DNA from: Verrucomicrobiota bacterium
GTDB lineage: Bacteria; Verrucomicrobiota; Verrucomicrobiia; Chthoniobacterales; UBA6821
Reading direction: 5' to 3'
DNA: 13,128 nucleotides
Assembly: GCA_016871655.1 (NCBI GenBank)
Contig: VHCR01000019.1
Coordinates: 1-13,128 of the forward strand
Under the pieces are notes generated by a model that was not told where the DNA came from, ran no database searches, and worked only from the letters and a program-made list of their open reading frames with translations. Below are positions 1-9,580 of the stretch, piece by piece. Each line of letters starts with the position of its first letter. Within the stretch, counting starts at the first letter, position 1. Made by a program: the position numbers and the translations under genes.

Positions 1-410
1 AGGGCACTTGCTTCTGCCTTATTGATACGTTGAAAACCTGGGCTCTTTTCAAGCTCTTCAAACTCACGCAGACGATTTACGCTTTTACGAATTGTTACCA
101 AGTTGGTCAAGGTACCACCCAACCAACGTTGATTCACATAAAACTGCCCACAAGCTTCTGCAGCCTCTTTAACAGCCTCTTGTGCTTGCTTTTTGCAGCC
201 TACAAAAAGAATTTTTCCACCTTGTTGCGCAATCTTTGAAAGAAAATTTCCAGCATCACGAAGTTGATCAATCGTTTTTGACAGATCAATGATGTAGATG
301 GAGTTTTTTTCCTCGAGAATGAAATCCTTCATTTTAGGATTCCAGCGCTTGGTCTGATGTCCGTAGTGGACGCCAGCTTCGAGTAGTTCGGTCATGATTT
401 CAACAGACAT
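1..410 (-). CDS. rpsB: 30S ribosomal protein S2 (uS2), 3' part beyond the window
   Basis: S2 is a structural protein of the 30S subunit, placed between head and body, where it helps recruit S1. The visible 136 residues begin MSVEIMTELLEAGVHYGHQ and continue with the family block TKRWNPKM, then IYIIDLSKT and, near residue 100, NQRWLGGTLTN. These are the standard N-terminal landmarks of uS2, which is usually about 230-260 residues, so roughly the last 100 or more lie outside the window. The ATG at 410 is chosen because the distance to the AGVHYGHQ block matches other S2 proteins; an in-frame ATG at 395 is a weaker alternative. The gene follows rpoC after 54 bases on the same strand and may be co-transcribed with it. 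There is no Shine-Dalgarno sequence: the bases before the ATG are almost all pyrimidines. The family call is near certain. Confidence 0.97.
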   Translation of the reverse strand, partial: MSVEIMTELLEAGVHYGHQTKRWNPKMKDFILEEKNSIYIIDLSKTIDQLRDAGNFLSKIAQQGGKILFVGCKKQAQEAVKEAAEACGQFYVNQRWLGGTLTNLVTIRKSVNRLREFEELEKSPGFQRINKAEASA

Positions 411-438
411 GAGAAGAAGAGTTGAGAGGTTGAGAGAG
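411..438 (-). promoter_or_regulatory. Pyrimidine-rich rpsB leader without a ribosome binding site
   Basis: Read on the minus strand, the 28 bases before the rpsB ATG are C/T with only a few A. They contain CTCTCAAC twice in tandem, followed by TCTTCTTCTC directly against the ATG. No purine-rich Shine-Dalgarno motif is possible here. A pyrimidine-rich unstructured leader is the type of sequence that ribosomal protein S1 binds in other bacteria, so S1-assisted initiation is a plausible inference. The remaining 26 bases up to the rpoC stop are AT-rich, with no terminator-like stem. Confidence 0.5.
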
Positions 439-464
439 TTATCTATTTAAAAGTTAGTATCATT

Positions 465-3400
465 TTATTCCTCTTCCTGTTCGGAAGAAGTTTGTTCTGA
501 ATTTTCTTGAGAAGTATTTCCAAGAAGAGCCAAATCAAAATTTCTGTTTTGCTTAAAGCCGGTGCCAGCAGGGATGAGATGTCCCATGATGACATTTTCT
601 TTGAAGCCACGAAGACGATCGACTTTTCCAAGAGTTGCTGCCTCAGTTAAAACACGCGTGGTGTCTTGGAAGGAAGCTGCTGAGATAAAGCTATCGGTTT
701 CTAAAGAGGCTTTGGTGATACCAAGCAAGACTGGAGTTGCCTCGGCTGGTTTGCCACCTTTGGCAGCGACTTGAGCATTTTCTTTTTCAAATTCAAGGCG
801 ATCGACTTGATCTCCCCAAAGGAAAGTAGTGTCACCTGGCTCGGTGATTTTCACCTTGCGAAGCATTTGTCGAATGATGATTTCAATGTGCTTGTCATTA
901 ATTTCAACACCTTGGAGGCGATACACCTCTTGAACTTCGTTAAGAAGATGCTCTTGCAATTCTTGAGGTCCACACACTTCCAAAATTTCATGAGGCACAA
1001 CAGGACCTTCCGTCAATTGCTGTCCTTTCTTGACGAAGTCGCCTTTGAAAGCGATGAGGTGTTTCGAAAGAGGAATGAGATGCTCTTCTTCGACACCAGT
1101 TTGAGGATCTCTAACAATCAGCTTACGCTTACCGCGAACTGTGCCACCGATATCGACGACACCATCAATGCGCGCAATTTCACAAGCTTCTTTTGGACGA
1201 CGTGCCTCAAAAAGTTCTGCAACACGAGGAAGACCTCCAGTAATATCTTTAGTCTTCGCGATCTTACGTGGTGTTTTTGCCAAACGTTGTCCTGCTGCGA
1301 CTTGTTCACCGTCTTTAATTTCCAAGTGTGCTCCGGCAGGAATCGAGTAACTAGCCACGATCTCTTTCTTGTCATCAACGATAACAAGCTGTGGGTGAAG
1401 ATCCTCTTTGTGCTCGATCACAACAACCCCCATGATTCCAGTTTCCTCATCGACCTCTTTTCGGATCGTAACTCCAGGAATCATATCGCGGAATTCAGCT
1501 TTTCCAGCGCGCTCAGTAATGATCGGAACGTTATAAGGATCCCATTGAACAAACGAGACACCTTTTTTAATCGAAGCACCATCCTCAACGGAAATGATGG
1601 ATCCAACAACAACAGCATGACTTTCTAATTCACGTCCATCTTTGCTGTAGATACCAATGCTTCCATTTTTGCTCAGAACAATAAAGGTTCCATCAAGCGC
1701 TTGAATGGTACGCAGATCATTAAAGCGAACGATACCTTCGTTTTTCGATTTGATGACAGGTTGTTTAAATGTTTGGCTTGCAGTTCCTCCAACGTGGAAG
1801 GTACGCATCGTGAGCTGAGTACCAGGCTCACCGATACTTTGAGCAGCAATAATACCGACCGCTTCACCATGGCCAATCATGTCGCCAGTAGCCAAGTTAC
1901 GGCCATAGCACATCGCACAAGCTCCACGTTTGCTTTCACAGGTTAAGACAGAGCGAATCTTGAGTTGTTCGTGCCCAATCTTCGCGAGCTGAGCAGCAAT
2001 TTCTTCGTCGATGAGTTGATTGACCTTCACGATTGGATTGGTCGTGATAGGGTCTTTCACCGTTTCACAGCTGACGCGGCCGACAATACGTGTTGTCAAG
2101 TTCACAACTTCTTCGTCTCCCTCATAGATTGGACGAACAACAATACCATTAACGGTACCGCAATCATCTTGAGTGATGATGACGTCTTGCGCTGCATCAA
2201 CGAGTTTGCGTGTCAAATAACCGGAGTCTGCCGTTTTGAGAGCTGTATCAGAAAGACCTTTACGAGCACCGTGAGTCGAGGTGAAATATTCCAACACCGT
2301 CAATCCTTCACGGAAGTTAGAAAGAATCGGCTGATCGATAATTTCTCCTGATGGTTTAGCCATCAAACCACGCATTCCAGCAAGCTGAGTAACCTGAGTT
2401 CGAGTACCACGAGCTCCTGAATCAACCATCATGAAGACAGGGTTCATGCTCTTCTGTCCATCGTTATATTCGAGGGCACGGAAAACAGCGTTTGAAATTT
2501 CTTGTCCAGCATGCGTCCAAGTATCTTGCACTTTGTTTTTGCGCTCACCTTCGGTGATGATACCTTGACGGTACTGCTTTTGAACTTCTGCAATCTGTTT
2601 CTTAGCCGCCTCAATGAAGGTGATTTTTTCTTTTGGAATAATCATGTCGTTGATACCAACCGAAGCTCCAGCACGAGTGACTTCGCGGAAACCAACCTCT
2701 TTGAGGCGATCTAATGTTTCAACAGTCCGTTGCTGGCCAACCGCCTTGTAGCAACGCCAGATGATGTCACTCAGTTGTTTCTTTCCAGCAGCCTTATTAT
2801 AAAAACCAAGTTCATTCGGCCAAATTTCGTTGAAAACAACACGTCCTGCTGTCGTTTCAATGACCGGAAACTCGGCATTTCCATAGACGGTAGTAACACC
2901 GCGGTCAGGATTTTTTAGACGGATCTTTGTATGAACGTTGATTGATTTTTCGCTTAATGCCATCTCCACTTCTGCTGCGTCAGCAAAGAGAGGCAAACGC
3001 TCTTCTTTCGCTCCAGCAACAACGCGAGGAGCGTGGGTCAAGTAGTAACAACCAAGCGGAATATCTTGTGATGGGTTGGTGATTGGTTTTCCACTCGATG
3101 GTGAGAAAATATTGTTTGGAGCCAGCATCAAAGTGCGAGCTTCGAGTTGAGCCTCGACTGACAGCGGAACGTGAACAGCCATTTGGTCACCGTCGAAGTC
3201 AGCGTTATAAGCTGTACAAACAAGAGGGTGAACACGAATAGCTTCTCCTTCAATCAAGATTGGCTCGAAAGCTTGAATAGAAAGACGGTGCAAAGTTGGC
3301 GCACGGTTGAGGAGCACGGCATGACCTCGAGTCACTTCTTCCAAGATATCCCAAACCTCAGCTGTCTGACGCTCGATAAGTTTCTTAGCGCTACGAACGG

Positions 3401-4580
3401 TATGGACATAGCCAAGCTCTTTCAGACGACGAATGATGAACGGTTCAAAAAGGACCAATGCCATCTTTTTTGGAAGACCGCATTGGTTGAGTTTCAATTC
3501 AGGTCCGATCACGATGACGGAACGACCTGAGTAGTCAACACGCTTACCAAGCAAGTTCTGACGGAAGCGACCACTCTTTCCTTTAAGCATATCGCTCAAA
3601 GATTTTAGGGGACGGTTCGCAGCACCTGTTACAGCACGGCCGTGACGACCATTGTCAAAAAGAGCATCGACTGCTTCTTGCAGCATTCGTTTTTCGTTAC
3701 GAATGATCACCTCAGGAGTCTTGAGTTGAAGTAAGGTGCGCAGACGATTATTACGATTGATAACACGACGATAGAGATCGTTGAGATCGGAAGTCGCAAA
3801 ACGACCACCCTCAAGCGGCACAAGAGGACGAAGGTCTGGAGGAATAACAGGAAGAACGTTTAAGATCATCCATTCAGGACGTGTCTTGGAGTTCATGAAA
3901 CCTTGAACCAGTTTCATCCGCTTTGCCAATTTTTTACGAATCTGTTTGCTCTTTGTCTGAGTCAAGAGTTGTTCAATATGAACTTGCTCTTTTTTGAGAT
4001 CCATTGATTCCAATAATTTTTGGATCGCTTCAGCGCCCATGCCATAGGTGAAATCCTCACCATATTGATCTTCGGCTTCACGAAATTCGCTCTCAGTGAG
4101 TAGTTGTCCCTTCTCAAACGGCGTCTTGCCTGGATCAATCACAACGTAATCTTCATAATAAATGATCCGCTCCAATTGGCGGCCGGTCATGTCGAGCATG
4201 AGTCCAATGCGAGAAGGCATGCACTTATAGAACCAAATATGTGTAACAGGAACAGCAAGCTCAATGTGCCCCATGCGCTCACGACGAACACGGCTCAGTG
4301 TCACTTCAACACCGCAACGATCACAAACAACATTCTTGTGCTTGATGCGCTTGTACTTTCCGCAAGAACATTCCCAATCGCGTGTCGGTCCAAAGATACG
4401 TTCACAGAACAATCCTCCCTTTTCCGGTTTAAAAGTACGATAGTTGATCGTCTCCGGATTTTTGACTTCCCCTTTACTCCAAGAACGCATCATGTCTGGC
4501 GAAGCAACAGTAATTTGTACTTCGTCAAAAGAGGTATCATTGGGGGTTCCCAACAAATCGGTTATTTCTTGTTCAATCAT
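465..4580 (-). CDS. rpoC: DNA-directed RNA polymerase subunit beta' (RpoC)
   Basis: This is the larger catalytic subunit of RNA polymerase, forming the clamp, bridge helix and trigger loop. The N-terminal zinc site is visible as C71, C73, C86 and C89 (CSCGKYKR...CDRCGVEV). The catalytic loop NADFDGD is at 459-465, with the three Mg-binding aspartates D461, D463 and D465. The second zinc site is C807, C881, C888 and C891 (C-74-C-6-C-2-C spacing). The trigger loop contains [10 protein letters not shown] with M925, R926 and H929, the residues that contact the incoming NTP in the family. The length of 1371 residues is normal for a protein without the large lineage insertions. The C-terminus ends in an acidic Ser/Glu tail. 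The start at 4580 fits family N-termini, but the leader (ending ATAACAAAT) has no Shine-Dalgarno. It lies 205 bases downstream of rpoB, an unusually long gap containing a strong hairpin. Confidence 0.99.
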   Translation of the reverse strand: MIEQEITDLLGTPNDTSFDEVQITVASPDMMRSWSKGEVKNPETINYRTFKPEKGGLFCERIFGPTRDWECSCGKYKRIKHKNVVCDRCGVEVTLSRVRRERMGHIELAVPVTHIWFYKCMPSRIGLMLDMTGRQLERIIYYEDYVVIDPGKTPFEKGQLLTESEFREAEDQYGEDFTYGMGAEAIQKLLESMDLKKEQVHIEQLLTQTKSKQIRKKLAKRMKLVQGFMNSKTRPEWMILNVLPVIPPDLRPLVPLEGGRFATSDLNDLYRRVINRNNRLRTLLQLKTPEVIIRNEKRMLQEAVDALFDNGRHGRAVTGAANRPLKSLSDMLKGKSGRFRQNLLGKRVDYSGRSVIVIGPELKLNQCGLPKKMALVLFEPFIIRRLKELGYVHTVRSAKKLIERQTAEVWDILEEVTRGHAVLLNRAPTLHRLSIQAFEPILIEGEAIRVHPLVCTAYNADFDGDQMAVHVPLSVEAQLEARTLMLAPNNIFSPSSGKPITNPSQDIPLGCYYLTHAPRVVAGAKEERLPLFADAAEVEMALSEKSINVHTKIRLKNPDRGVTTVYGNAEFPVIETTAGRVVFNEIWPNELGFYNKAAGKKQLSDIIWRCYKAVGQQRTVETLDRLKEVGFREVTRAGASVGINDMIIPKEKITFIEAAKKQIAEVQKQYRQGIITEGERKNKVQDTWTHAGQEISNAVFRALEYNDGQKSMNPVFMMVDSGARGTRTQVTQLAGMRGLMAKPSGEIIDQPILSNFREGLTVLEYFTSTHGARKGLSDTALKTADSGYLTRKLVDAAQDVIITQDDCGTVNGIVVRPIYEGDEEVVNLTTRIVGRVSCETVKDPITTNPIVKVNQLIDEEIAAQLAKIGHEQLKIRSVLTCESKRGACAMCYGRNLATGDMIGHGEAVGIIAAQSIGEPGTQLTMRTFHVGGTASQTFKQPVIKSKNEGIVRFNDLRTIQALDGTFIVLSKNGSIGIYSKDGRELESHAVVVGSIISVEDGASIKKGVSFVQWDPYNVPIITERAGKAEFRDMIPGVTIRKEVDEETGIMGVVVIEHKEDLHPQLVIVDDKKEIVASYSIPAGAHLEIKDGEQVAAGQRLAKTPRKIAKTKDITGGLPRVAELFEARRPKEACEIARIDGVVDIGGTVRGKRKLIVRDPQTGVEEEHLIPLSKHLIAFKGDFVKKGQQLTEGPVVPHEILEVCGPQELQEHLLNEVQEVYRLQGVEINDKHIEIIIRQMLRKVKITEPGDTTFLWGDQVDRLEFEKENAQVAAKGGKPAEATPVLLGITKASLETDSFISAASFQDTTRVLTEAATLGKVDRLRGFKENVIMGHLIPAGTGFKQNRNFDLALLGNTSQENSEQTSSEQEEE

Positions 4581-4785
4581 ATTTGTTATATTTGGAAAAT
4601 TTGTAACTACTTAGATGCTTTCTAAAAATAAGATCTGCAAATTTGTTTTGTAGCTGCTTATAGGTTTATTGGTTTACAGGAAAGCTATCGAAACTAAATT
4701 CAACCCTGTAAAGCTTTAAACCTATAACCATTTTTTATTATAAAATTTTGTTTTCTTATTTTATGAGGTTCATCTACTCCGATAA
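4581..4785. other. rpoB-rpoC spacer, AT-rich, no gene
   Basis: These 205 bases separate rpoB from rpoC and are much richer in A/T than the flanking genes. They contain a long two-part hairpin, listed separately, and AT runs such as AAAATTTT near the rpoB end. I see no open frame with family features, no tRNA and no convincing promoter. Many bacteria have a far shorter rpoB-rpoC gap, so the spacer is likely to have a function in the transcript. Confidence 0.7.
4658..4727. repeat. Long hairpin (inverted repeat) between rpoB and rpoC
   Basis: The arms are TTATAGGTTTA at 4658-4668 against TAAACCTATAA at 4717-4727 (11 perfect pairs), and TTTACAGG at 4673-4680 against CCTGTAAA at 4705-4712 (8 perfect pairs). 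The two stems are separated by a symmetric 4x4 internal loop and closed by a 24-base terminal loop, giving 19 Watson-Crick pairs in all. In the rpoBC transcript (minus strand) no T-run follows, so it does not look like a terminator for that direction; a processing or stability element is more likely. Read on the plus strand the stem is followed within three bases by six T (4731-4736), so it could stop antisense transcription coming from within rpoC. The structure is seen; the role is inferred. Confidence 0.75.
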
Positions 4786-7700
4786 TTAGGCTATATCGAT
4801 GATCGTGTGAGCATGCTCACGGCCACCAACAGCAACATCCAGACAGAGTCCTTGCATTTCTTTGATGAGAACGTTAAAAGATTCAGGGATGCCTGCTTCC
4901 AACGAGTTATCACCTTTGACAATGCTTTCGTAAATGCGCGTCCTTCCTTGAACGTCATCCGACTTAACGGTAAGAAGTTCTTGCAAGGTGTAAGCGGCAC
5001 CATAAGCTTGCAGCGCCCAGACTTCCATTTCTCCAAAGCGCTGACCACCGTACTGTGCTTTACCACCAAGTGGCTGTTGCGTGACTAAGGAATAAGGACC
5101 AACGGCACGAGCGTGAATCTTATCAGCAACCAAGTGCCCAAGCTTGAGCATATACATGATACCGACAACCACTTCTTGATCGAACGGCTCTCCAGTCAAA
5201 CCGTTGTAGAGTTTCGACTTTCCGTTTTCTTGAATCCAAGAGAAACCTTCTTTCGTACTCGCTTCCTTCAGATACTTGCGAATCTCTGGCTCTGGAATAC
5301 CGTCGAAGACTGGTGTTGCAACTTTGAAACCGAGAGCCTTAGCAGCAATACCAAGGTGCGTCTCAAGGAGCTGTCCAACGTTCATACGACTTGGAACACC
5401 AAGTGGATTGAGAACGATATCAACAGGAGTTCCATCTGCCAAGTAAGGCATGTCTTCCTCTGGTACAATCTTAGCAACGACACCTTTGTTACCGTGACGT
5501 CCTGCCATTTTATCTCCAACACTCAATTTACGTTTGCTGGCGATGTAGACTTTAACTTGTTTGATGATACCAGGATCAACATCATCACCGCTCTCGATGC
5601 GTCCTAAGTTTTCATCTTTTTCATTTTCGAGATCAGCAAAGCGATGCTCGAATTGACCGATGATTTCGCGAATCTTGTTGCGAATAGGACTTGGATCAAT
5701 CTCAACGTGGTTGTAGACGCTTGCTAACTTGCGAAGGAGCATCTTCGTGATCTTGCGATTTGCAGGAATAATGATTTCGCCGGTTTGTCCATTGACCACA
5801 TCGAGAGGAATCTTCTCTCCGAGGAGTACATTGGAAAGAGCCTCCGTGAGGAGTTCATGGAGTTCTTCTTTCCGCTTTTTGTATTCTTCTTGAATCACCT
5901 TAAGTTGACGCTTTGCTTCAACTGGCGTGATTTTGAATTTTGTAACTTCTTTTTTGGAAGAGACGCGCACATCCATGACGATGCCGTAGGTTCCAGATGG
6001 AACGGTCAGTGAGGTATCGCGAACATCCGCAGCTTTTTCACCGAAGATTGCGCGCAAAAGGCGCTCTTCAGGAGCTAACTCGGTCTCGCTCTTTGGCGTG
6101 ATTTTTCCAACAAGGATGTCACCAGGCTTTACCTCAGCACCGATGCGAATGACACCATCAGCTCCGAGATTTTGTAGAGCTTCTTCACTCACGTTAGGAA
6201 TATCGCGAGTGATTTCCTCAGGCCCGAGCTTCGTATCACGAGCGCCGATTTCAAATTCATCGATGTGGATCGAGGTGTAAATGTCTTCTTTGACTACACG
6301 CTCAGAAATCATGATTGCGTCTTCAAAGTTATAACCATTCCATGGCATGAAGGCAACGAGGACGTTGCGACCTAGCGCCAACTCTCCCTGCTCGGTATTA
6401 GGTCCGTCCGCGAGCAGATCTCCTACTTTCACGGATTGGCCTTTTTTAACGACAGGACGTTGATTGATGCAAGTACTGCTGTTGGAGCGCATGAACTTTC
6501 TCAATTCATAAACGTAGACTCCATTTTCAGGATCATGCTTGATTTTTTTCTTCCCTTCTGGAAGAAGGCCATTCTTCGTAATAATGATGCGTTGTGAATC
6601 AACGGAAGCAACCTTACCACTTGTTTCGGAGAGGATAACCGCCTTGGAATCACGTGCCACACGGCCTTCTAAGCCGGTTCCAATAATTGGCGATTCAGAA
6701 ACAAGCAATGGTACGCCTTGACGTTGCATGTTAGAACCCATGAGCGCACGGTTAGCATCGTCATGCTCAAGGAATGGAATCAAACCTGCAGCTACCGAAA
6801 CAAGTTGTTTTGGCGAAACGTCCATGAACTCGATTTTGTCGGGTTCTACTTCAACGTAATCTCCACGATAACGAGCTAAGACCGTGCTTCCTAAGAAACG
6901 ACCTTTTGCATCAATCGCGGAATTTGCTTGAGCAACATAGTAATTTTCATCCTGATCACCGGTTTGATAAACGATATCATTCGTTACACAGCCTTTGACC
7001 ACCTTGCGATAAGGAGTTTCAATGAAACCAAAATCATTGATGCGAGCATAGGTACTCAGCGAGCTGATGAGACCGATGTTTGGACCTTCTGGTGTTTCAA
7101 TCGGACAGATACGTCCGTAGTGAGAAGGATGAACGTCGCGGACTTCAAAGCCTGCGCGCTCACGACTGAGACCTCCAGGTCCGAGTGCGGAAAGACGGCG
7201 TTTGTGCGTCAACTCCGAAAGCGGATTGGTTTGATCCATGAACTGGCTCAATTGAGAACGTCCGAAGAAATCACGAACCACGGCGCTCAGTGATTTTGGA
7301 TTAATCAATTTTTGAGGTGTAATGTGATCGATTGCTGGATCATAAAGTGCCATGCGCTCGCGAACGAGGCGCTCTGTACGAGAAAGGCCAACGCGGCATT
7401 GATTTGCAAGAAGTTCACCAACCGTGCGGACACGACGGCTGCCAAGGTGATCGATATCATCAATCATCCCCTCACCGCGGCGTAGTTTGAGCAAGTAACG
7501 AATTGCCTCAACGATATCTTCCTTGCAGAGCAAACGGTCATCACCTCCGGTTTTTACACCGAGTTTTTGTTGAATTTTGTGACGGCCAACGCGTCCTAAA
7601 TCATAACGCTTCGCATCAAAGAAAAGACGCTTTAACATTCCACGTGAATTCTGAACCGTCGGAGGATCGCCAGGACGGAGCTTACGATAGATATCTTTGA

Positions 7701-8583
7701 GTGCTTCATCTTCATCGTGAGCCGGATCGCGGCGCAACGACTTCATGATGGTGTCATCTTCTTTAATATCAACAACCTTAACAGTCGTAACATTCGCGTG
7801 AAGAAGATCCCGAATCACAGCAAGAGTCAGTGGCTCAAAAGCACGAGCCAAAACTGTTTCTCCCTCAACATAATCTTGGAGGAGCACTTTTGTTGCCAGT
7901 TCCTCTTCATCGAGCTTAGCGCTCAACTTGAGATTTTCGATTTTGTAAAATAAACCAGCAACATCTTCGTCGGTAGGATAACCGAGTGCACGAAGGAAAG
8001 TAGTTGCTAAAAATTTACGACGACGTTTGCGACGGTCGAGATAGACGTAAAGAAGATCGTTCGTGTCGAATTGAATTTCGATCCAAGAGCCACGATCAGG
8101 AATAATGCGGAACCCTTGTAATAATTTTCCGTTTAAATGAACGTCTGTTTCAAAACTAATACCTGGCGAACGATGGAGCTGACTGACAACAACGCGCTCA
8201 GCACCATTGATAATGAACGTTCCTTGAGGCGTCATCAAAGGGATTTCGCCCATATAAACTTTTTCTTCCTTCGTGACTTTTTCGTCTTTATAACGGAAGG
8301 TCACATAAAGCGGCGCACTATAGGTCAAGCCTTCAAGTTGAGACTCAACAGCTCCAATTTTAGGCTCATCTAATTGATAGCTGACAAAATCAAGACTTGA
8401 TTTTTCTTCAAATCCAAAAATAGGAAAAAACTCACGAAAGACGGCCTGTAAGCCAATGGAACGACGCTTCAATGGGTCAATCCCTTTTTGAAAAAATTCG
8501 TCGTAAGACTTAATTTGAAGCTCGATTAAGTTAGGTGGATCAATAACCTCGTGAAGTTTTCCAAATTGAATGCGTTCTGACAT
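4786..8583 (-). CDS. rpoB: DNA-directed RNA polymerase subunit beta (RpoB)
   Basis: This is the second catalytic subunit of RNA polymerase. The rifampicin-binding cluster lies at 441-467 and reads [17 protein letters not shown]..., followed by [12 protein letters not shown]. The residues most often mutated to resistance keep their sensitive state: D450, H460 and S465 correspond to E. coli D516, H526 and S531. Further family blocks are [35 protein letters not shown] (496-510), [20 protein letters not shown] in the C-terminal third, and [20 protein letters not shown] near the end. The length of 1265 residues is normal for a version without the E. coli-type insertions. The R at residue 442 and T at 452 are, from memory, the chlamydial/verrucomicrobial wording of this region. 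The ATG at 8583 gives the usual short N-terminus; the leader (ending TTCGATCT) has no Shine-Dalgarno. It is preceded by a 298-base spacer with two hairpins. Confidence 0.99.
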   Translation of the reverse strand: MSERIQFGKLHEVIDPPNLIELQIKSYDEFFQKGIDPLKRRSIGLQAVFREFFPIFGFEEKSSLDFVSYQLDEPKIGAVESQLEGLTYSAPLYVTFRYKDEKVTKEEKVYMGEIPLMTPQGTFIINGAERVVVSQLHRSPGISFETDVHLNGKLLQGFRIIPDRGSWIEIQFDTNDLLYVYLDRRKRRRKFLATTFLRALGYPTDEDVAGLFYKIENLKLSAKLDEEELATKVLLQDYVEGETVLARAFEPLTLAVIRDLLHANVTTVKVVDIKEDDTIMKSLRRDPAHDEDEALKDIYRKLRPGDPPTVQNSRGMLKRLFFDAKRYDLGRVGRHKIQQKLGVKTGGDDRLLCKEDIVEAIRYLLKLRRGEGMIDDIDHLGSRRVRTVGELLANQCRVGLSRTERLVRERMALYDPAIDHITPQKLINPKSLSAVVRDFFGRSQLSQFMDQTNPLSELTHKRRLSALGPGGLSRERAGFEVRDVHPSHYGRICPIETPEGPNIGLISSLSTYARINDFGFIETPYRKVVKGCVTNDIVYQTGDQDENYYVAQANSAIDAKGRFLGSTVLARYRGDYVEVEPDKIEFMDVSPKQLVSVAAGLIPFLEHDDANRALMGSNMQRQGVPLLVSESPIIGTGLEGRVARDSKAVILSETSGKVASVDSQRIIITKNGLLPEGKKKIKHDPENGVYVYELRKFMRSNSSTCINQRPVVKKGQSVKVGDLLADGPNTEQGELALGRNVLVAFMPWNGYNFEDAIMISERVVKEDIYTSIHIDEFEIGARDTKLGPEEITRDIPNVSEEALQNLGADGVIRIGAEVKPGDILVGKITPKSETELAPEERLLRAIFGEKAADVRDTSLTVPSGTYGIVMDVRVSSKKEVTKFKITPVEAKRQLKVIQEEYKKRKEELHELLTEALSNVLLGEKIPLDVVNGQTGEIIIPANRKITKMLLRKLASVYNHVEIDPSPIRNKIREIIGQFEHRFADLENEKDENLGRIESGDDVDPGIIKQVKVYIASKRKLSVGDKMAGRHGNKGVVAKIVPEEDMPYLADGTPVDIVLNPLGVPSRMNVGQLLETHLGIAAKALGFKVATPVFDGIPEPEIRKYLKEASTKEGFSWIQENGKSKLYNGLTGEPFDQEVVVGIMYMLKLGHLVADKIHARAVGPYSLVTQQPLGGKAQYGGQRFGEMEVWALQAYGAAYTLQELLTVKSDDVQGRTRIYESIVKGDNSLEAGIPESFNVLIKEMQGLCLDVAVGGREHAHTIIDIA

Positions 8584-8724
8584 AGATCGAAGGTGTCGCT
8601 AGGCGTTTTATGATTGCTCAGGTTTTAGAAAATTTCTTTAACCATGGCGAAAAGTTGACAGCTATTATTATGAACAATAGCCGACGAAATGAACTGACGG
8701 GAGTGACTAAATGTGAAGACAGAA

Positions 8725-8757
8725 ATTCCGAGCAGCTCGTTGCAAGATGCTCGGAAT
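8725..8757 (-). terminator. Perfect 10-bp stem-loop upstream of rpoB, possible attenuator
   Basis: The arms ATTCCGAGCA (8725-8734) and TGCTCGGAAT (8748-8757) pair perfectly around a 13-base loop. In the rplL-to-rpoB direction the stem is followed by TTCTGTCTTC, a weak and interrupted T-tract. This could be a leaky terminator reducing read-through from the ribosomal-protein genes into rpoB, or a processing stem. It lacks the GC-rich stem and clean T-run of a strong intrinsic terminator. Confidence 0.5.
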
Positions 8758-8827
8758 AGTGCCAACAACTAAAAAAGGGATTTACAGTTTTTCAACAAAG
8801 TGTGGTTGGTGACTATACGGAAATCTA

Positions 8828-8864
8828 GTTACCGTGTCAATGAGATAATCAAAGACACGGCAAC
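8828..8864 (-). repeat. Stem-loop just downstream of rplL
   Basis: GTTaCCGTGTC (8828-8838) faces GACACGGcAAC (8854-8864): ten pairs with one A/C mismatch around a 15-base loop. On the minus strand it begins 17 bases after the rplL stop and is preceded by T7 and AGTTG. No T-run follows it in either direction, so a 3'-end stabilising or processing stem for the rplL message fits better than a terminator. Confidence 0.55.
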
Positions 8865-8881
8865 TAAAAAAACCAAAATAG

Positions 8882-9262
8882 TTATTTGATGGTGACCTTG
8901 GCTCCTGCAGCTTCGACCTTTTTCTTGATCTCTTCTGCTTCTTCCTTGGTAGCGCCTTCTTTCAATGGTTTAGGAGCGCTCTCAACAAGAGCTTTTGCTT
9001 CAGCAAGACCTAATCCAGGAACAGCAGCGCGAACTTCTTTGATCACACCAATTTTATTGCTACCAACATCACTGAGGATAACATCAAAGGTTGTTTTTTC
9101 CTCGGCAGGAGCAGCAGCGGCAGCGGCACCACCAACAGCAGCCACAGCAACAGGGGCAGCAGCACTGACACCCCATTTTTCTTCGAGGGCTTTGACGAGT
9201 TCAGCAATTTGAAGAACAGTAAGATTGCTGAGTTGATCTACGATAGCTTGATTGTCTGACAT
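8882..9262 (-). CDS. rplL: 50S ribosomal protein L7/L12 (bL12)
   Basis: L7/L12 forms the flexible multi-copy stalk of the 50S subunit that recruits translation factors and stimulates their GTPase activity. The 126-residue protein has the family layout: an N-terminal helical dimerisation domain ([20 protein letters not shown]), an alanine-rich hinge around residues 35-55, and the globular C-terminal domain with [19 protein letters not shown] and [20 protein letters not shown], ending GAKVTIK. The frame stays open 30 bases further, to an ATG at 9292, but the added [10 protein letters not shown] is not part of the family, so the ATG at 9262 is chosen. The leader there (CCCAATAAAATT) has no Shine-Dalgarno. 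The gene is separated from rplJ by 318 bases, unlike the tight rplJ-rplL pairing of many bacteria, which suggests that it has its own promoter or processing site. Confidence 0.98.
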   Translation of the reverse strand: MSDNQAIVDQLSNLTVLQIAELVKALEEKWGVSAAAPVAVAAVGGAAAAAAPAEEKTTFDVILSDVGSNKIGVIKEVRAAVPGLGLAEAKALVESAPKPLKEGATKEEAEEIKKKVEAAGAKVTIK

Positions 9263-9290
9263 AATTTTATTGGGACTGTGATGCTGTCGC

Positions 9291-9308
9291 ATTCTAAAGC
9301 TTCAGAAT
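9291..9308. promoter_or_regulatory. 18-base near-palindrome in the rplL leader
   Basis: ATTCTaAAGCTTcAGAAT is a dyad with 16 of 18 bases symmetric, centred on AAGCTT, ending 28 bases before the rplL ATG. It may be a protein-binding operator or a small hairpin in the leader. A chance dyad in AT-rich sequence cannot be excluded. Confidence 0.3.
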
Positions 9309-9423
9309 ATTTGAGAGTAGCAGCCGCCACCCCGACATACATCGTGTTAGTTGTTTTGAAATCACCCTTCACTATGAAGTGTTGAGTGAAAATTGTTTTG
9401 TTAAGTGTTATTGCTTTGCTGAA

Positions 9424-9532
9424 AGTTTGAGTTAAAAGTTGAAGTTGAAGTTTCGACCGCTTCGCGAAATAAAAAAATTTATTTTTTGCTGCAGGCAAGA
9501 ATCAACTTAAACTTAAACTTTTAACTTAAACT
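9424..9532. repeat. 29-base imperfect inverted repeat built from AAGTT-type units
   Basis: The left arm is 9424-9452 and the right arm 9504-9532; 26 of 29 positions are complementary. Each arm is itself repetitive: on the left AAGTTG units recur, and on the right the unit is AACTTA. The 51-base centre contains the palindrome TTCGCGAA and an A7...T6 dyad (AAAAAAATTTATTTTTT). The plus-strand RNA would fold slightly better, because one mismatch becomes a G-U pair. The layout resembles a small dispersed palindromic element (REP- or MITE-like), but no transposase or target duplication is visible, so an rplL-specific regulatory fold is also possible. Confidence 0.65.
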
Positions 9533-9580
9533 GGCGCGCTGTTCAGGATTTCAAGTTGATAGGTTATCTAATAGAAAAGG

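Larger units (their letters stand above)
8584..8881. other. rplL-rpoB spacer with two hairpins, no gene
   Basis: These 298 bases carry no reading frame that I can support. On the minus strand they contain, in transcription order: a T-run with AGTTG and a first hairpin (8828-8864), a second T-run with AGTTG and a second hairpin (8725-8757), then about 140 AT-rich bases before the rpoB ATG. In E. coli the equivalent spacer contains an attenuator and an RNase III site that lower rpoBC output relative to L7/L12. The same job is a reasonable inference here. A perfect TTGACA at 8655-8660 on the plus strand lacks a matching -10 box and faces rplL antisense, so I do not call a promoter. Confidence 0.65.
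9263..9580. other. rplJ-rplL spacer with inverted repeat, no convincing gene
   Basis: This 318-base spacer is AT-rich. It holds a 29-base imperfect inverted repeat (9424-9532), an 18-base near-palindrome close to rplL (9291-9308), and a short TTCACT/AGTGAA dyad near 9367-9390. A minus-strand frame of 86 codons crosses it and overlaps the rplL start, but its sequence is dictated by the repeats and has no family features, so I treat it as non-coding. L7/L12 is needed in several copies per ribosome, so extra promoter or stability elements for rplL are expected here. I could not identify a promoter with good boxes. Confidence 0.6.

Noticed and set aside
771..1628. A 285-codon open frame on the plus strand inside rpoC
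   Set aside because: It is fully antisense to the highly conserved C-terminal part of rpoC, is Phe/Asn/Thr-rich with no domain-like features, and arises from the codon use of the opposite strand.
4104..4625. A 173-codon plus-strand frame overlapping the rpoC 5' end
   Set aside because: Nearly all of it is antisense to the conserved RpoC N-terminus (zinc-finger region), and no family features are present.
5113..5607. A 164-codon plus-strand frame inside rpoB
   Set aside because: Antisense shadow of the conserved RpoB C-terminal domain.
8655..8680. A perfect TTGACA on the plus strand between rplL and rpoB
   Set aside because: No suitable -10 hexamer at 16-18 bases, and it would drive transcription antisense to rplL with no gene to serve.
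9238..9498. An 86-codon minus-strand frame in the rplJ-rplL spacer
   Set aside because: It overlaps the rplL start in another frame, its beginning is encoded by the inverted-repeat element, and it has no recognisable features.
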